Source of the DNA: CAILUG01 sp903844415
GTDB taxonomy: Bacteria; Pseudomonadota; Gammaproteobacteria; Pseudomonadales; Pseudohongiellaceae
NCBI GenBank assembly: GCA_947477655.1
Contig: CANJTS010000001.1
Coordinates: 62,001 to 126,000, forward strand
DNA length: 64,000 nucleotides
Reading direction: 5' to 3'
Shown here: positions 62,542 through 64,000 of the stretch, one piece after another
Numbering within the stretch: position 1 is the stretch's first letter
How the letters are laid out: each line of letters opens with the position of its first letter
Position numbers and translations under genes: made by a program
The notes under the pieces: model-generated
The model's input: the letters and a program-made list of their open reading frames with translations, nothing else
Told to the model about the DNA's origin: nothing
Databases searched by the model: none

Positions 62542-63459
62542 ATGAAAATTGGCATTCTGTCCCGTAATCGCAACCTGTACTCGACCAAACGGCTGGTGGA
62601 GGCTGCGAAGCATCGGGGGCATGATGTACGCGTCATAGATGTCCTCAAGTGTTACATGAACATTACCGCTAATGAACCTGCCGTTTATTACCAACGCTCC
62701 GCCGAATTTGTCGAACCTTTGCAGTTTGATGCGGTAATTCCCCGTATTGGCGCCTCGGTTACCAACTACGGCTGTGCGGTATTAAGACAATTTGAAGTTG
62801 CCAACGTATATTCCATCAACGAATCCATTGCTATTACGCGTTCGCGAGACAAATTGCGAGCTCATCAATTGCTGGCACGCAAGGGCATAGGGCAACCCAT
62901 TACAAGTTATGCACATTCGGCACGCGCCACAGATAAACTTATTGAATCAGTGGGCGGGCCACCACTGATCCTCAAATTAACCGCCAGCACCCATGGCACT
63001 GGCGTATTGTTGGCCGAAACTCATAAAGCCGCAGAGGCGTTAATCAATGCTTTTCGTGGCATCGGCACAGATTTTCTGGTGCAGGAATTTATCAAAGAAG
63101 CGGGCGGTTCAGATATTCGCTGCTTGGTTGTGGGCGACAAAGTAATTGCTGCAATGCAACGTACCGCGACTAAGGGTGAATACCGCTCCAATTTGCACCG
63201 GGGCGGTAAGGCAGAAAAAATCAAGTTGCGTCCAGAGGAGCGCAGTCTTGCAGTGCGGGCAGCGGCTGTGATGGGGCTCGACCTGGCGGGTGTCGACATC
63301 ATTCGCTCATCTCATGGGCCGGTAGTAATCGAGGTTAATTCTTCTCCGGGGCTGCAAGGCATCGAACAGGCTACAGGGATTGATGTTGCGGGCAAAATAA
63401 TTCAATACCTCGAAATAGACTGCAAAGCCGGGCCCAATAAACCCAAGGGCAAAGGCTGA
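62542..63459 (+). CDS. rimK: Ribosomal protein S6 glutamate ligase RimK
   Basis: A 305-residue ATP-grasp ligase that adds glutamates to the S6 C-terminus. MKIGILSRNRNLYSTKRLVE starts the N-terminal domain; KLTASTHGTGV, LVQEFIKEAGGSDIR and VIEVNSSPGLQGIE are ATP-grasp motifs. The ATG at 62542 matches the family start; the longer frame from 62497 adds 15 residues. A retropepsin-like zinc protease follows, the partner often found with rimK. Confidence 0.95.
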   Translation: MKIGILSRNRNLYSTKRLVEAAKHRGHDVRVIDVLKCYMNITANEPAVYYQRSAEFVEPLQFDAVIPRIGASVTNYGCAVLRQFEVANVYSINESIAITRSRDKLRAHQLLARKGIGQPITSYAHSARATDKLIESVGGPPLILKLTASTHGTGVLLAETHKAAEALINAFRGIGTDFLVQEFIKEAGGSDIRCLVVGDKVIAAMQRTATKGEYRSNLHRGGKAEKIKLRPEERSLAVRAAAVMGLDLAGVDIIRSSHGPVVIEVNSSPGLQGIEQATGIDVAGKIIQYLEIDCKAGPNKPKGKG

Positions 63460-63498
63460 TTAGAACGCAGCAAGACTTGCCAGATTGCTACACTCTCT

Positions 63499-63984
63499 AT
63501 GCAACTAACATTGAAGGACCCTACCTTGGCCAAAAAAATAACTGTTGGAGCGCTGGAAACTGGTGATCTGCCGCAACTGGGGATAACCGGCCTGAATATG
63601 CGAGTTGATACCGGTGCAGCCACCTCGGCGTTACACGTCGAAAACATTGAGGAGTTCATCAAGGATGGCAAAAAATGGGTCAGTTTTGATTTGTTACCCG
63701 AGATTCACAACATTGCTCTTGCTGTGCGTATTAACTGCAGAGTCAAAGGCGCCAAAAAAGTAAAAACTGCAACTGCCGATACTCAAAGAAGAGTGGTGAT
63801 AGACACCAAACTCACCTTGGGCAAAAAGATCTGGAACATCAAACTCACCCTTACTGACAGATCGGAAATGAACTACCCCATGTTATTGGGCCGTCAAGCC
63901 ATGGTCGGACGTCTGGTCGTGGACCCAGAGTCTGAATTTTTATTGGCAAAAGCCAAGTCCACCAAACCAAAAACTGCTGCGTGA
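63499..63984 (+). CDS. Retropepsin-like ATP-dependent zinc protease (RimK-associated)
   Basis: A 161-residue small protease-fold protein. The aspartic motif MRVDTGAATSALH and the second-half YPMLLGRQAM are characteristic of the RimB/ATP-dependent zinc protease family (SO_2931-like), which resemble retroviral proteases. In Pseudomonas RimB counteracts RimK by removing glutamates. It lies 39 bases after rimK here. The C-terminal tail is Lys/Pro-rich. Confidence 0.85.
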   Translation: MQLTLKDPTLAKKITVGALETGDLPQLGITGLNMRVDTGAATSALHVENIEEFIKDGKKWVSFDLLPEIHNIALAVRINCRVKGAKKVKTATADTQRRVVIDTKLTLGKKIWNIKLTLTDRSEMNYPMLLGRQAMVGRLVVDPESEFLLAKAKSTKPKTAA

Positions 63985-64000
63985 CTCCCTCGCAGTAGAA

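Noticed and set aside
1..64000. tRNA, rRNA, CRISPR arrays, insertion sequences, prophage or toxin-antitoxin genes
   Set aside because: None was recognised anywhere in the window on either strand.

Overview
This is a chromosomal window of about 45% GC from a gammaproteobacterium, most likely a free-living aerobe related to marine Pseudomonadales-like lineages. The evidence is gene order shared with Pseudomonas: rplM-rpsI-petA-pet(b/c1)-sspA-sspB; algW/degS beside hisD-hisG-murA-ibaG; kdsD-kdsC-lptC-lptA-lptB-rpoN-rapZ-ptsO-mgtE; and dksA-gluQ-cbrB-pcnB-panB-panC. No tRNA, rRNA, CRISPR array, integrase or insertion sequence was recognised.

Layout. 1-7760 is core: end of a DiaA-like SIS gene, dolP, sspB/sspA, a bc1 complex whose cytochrome b and c1 are one polypeptide, the S9/L13 operon with a promoter of the stringent type, zapE and zapG. 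7872-10745 is sulfate activation (cysD and a cysN-cysC fusion). 10864-17536 is an accessory patch: TetR regulator, TonB receptor, acyl-CoA dehydrogenase and aldehyde dehydrogenase, with a possible non-coding transcript beside tetR. 17788-28951 is respiratory: a MauG/Ccp-type dihaem protein, a YtkA/FixH-like membrane protein, a caa3-type oxidase (subunit II with two cytochrome c domains, two subunit III-like genes, subunit IV), then haem O synthase and SURF1. 29061-33607 is a second accessory patch: a small membrane protein, an internally deleted metallo-beta-lactamase-fold gene, a LigW-like amidohydrolase, an aldehyde dehydrogenase, a YciI protein and an exported protein.

From 33739 the window is mostly core again: DUF1244, YciH, DegS/AlgW, histidine genes, murA, ibaG, Kdo and Lpt genes, rpoN, rapZ, ptsO, mgtE, darP, mrp, a membrane pyrophosphatase, a PLP sulfhydrylase-family enzyme with a Rieske protein, a DksA with a very long lysine-rich repeat N-terminus, gluQ, cbrB, pcnB, a deoxynucleoside kinase, panB, panC, rimK and a retropepsin-like zinc protease.

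The most interesting signals are regulatory. A roughly 270-nt sRNA candidate sits between cbrB and pcnB, the position of CrcZ in Pseudomonas. CbrB has GAFAGA instead of GAFTGA and no CbrA next to it. A near-consensus sigma-54 promoter lies just upstream of rpoN. pcnB has no ATG or GTG start. A plus-strand transcription unit without a convincing gene starts at an operator-like palindrome in front of tetR. Several genes expected from synteny are missing: mlaFEDCB, hpf, ptsN, cbrA, folK, and ctaG/ctaA near the oxidase.
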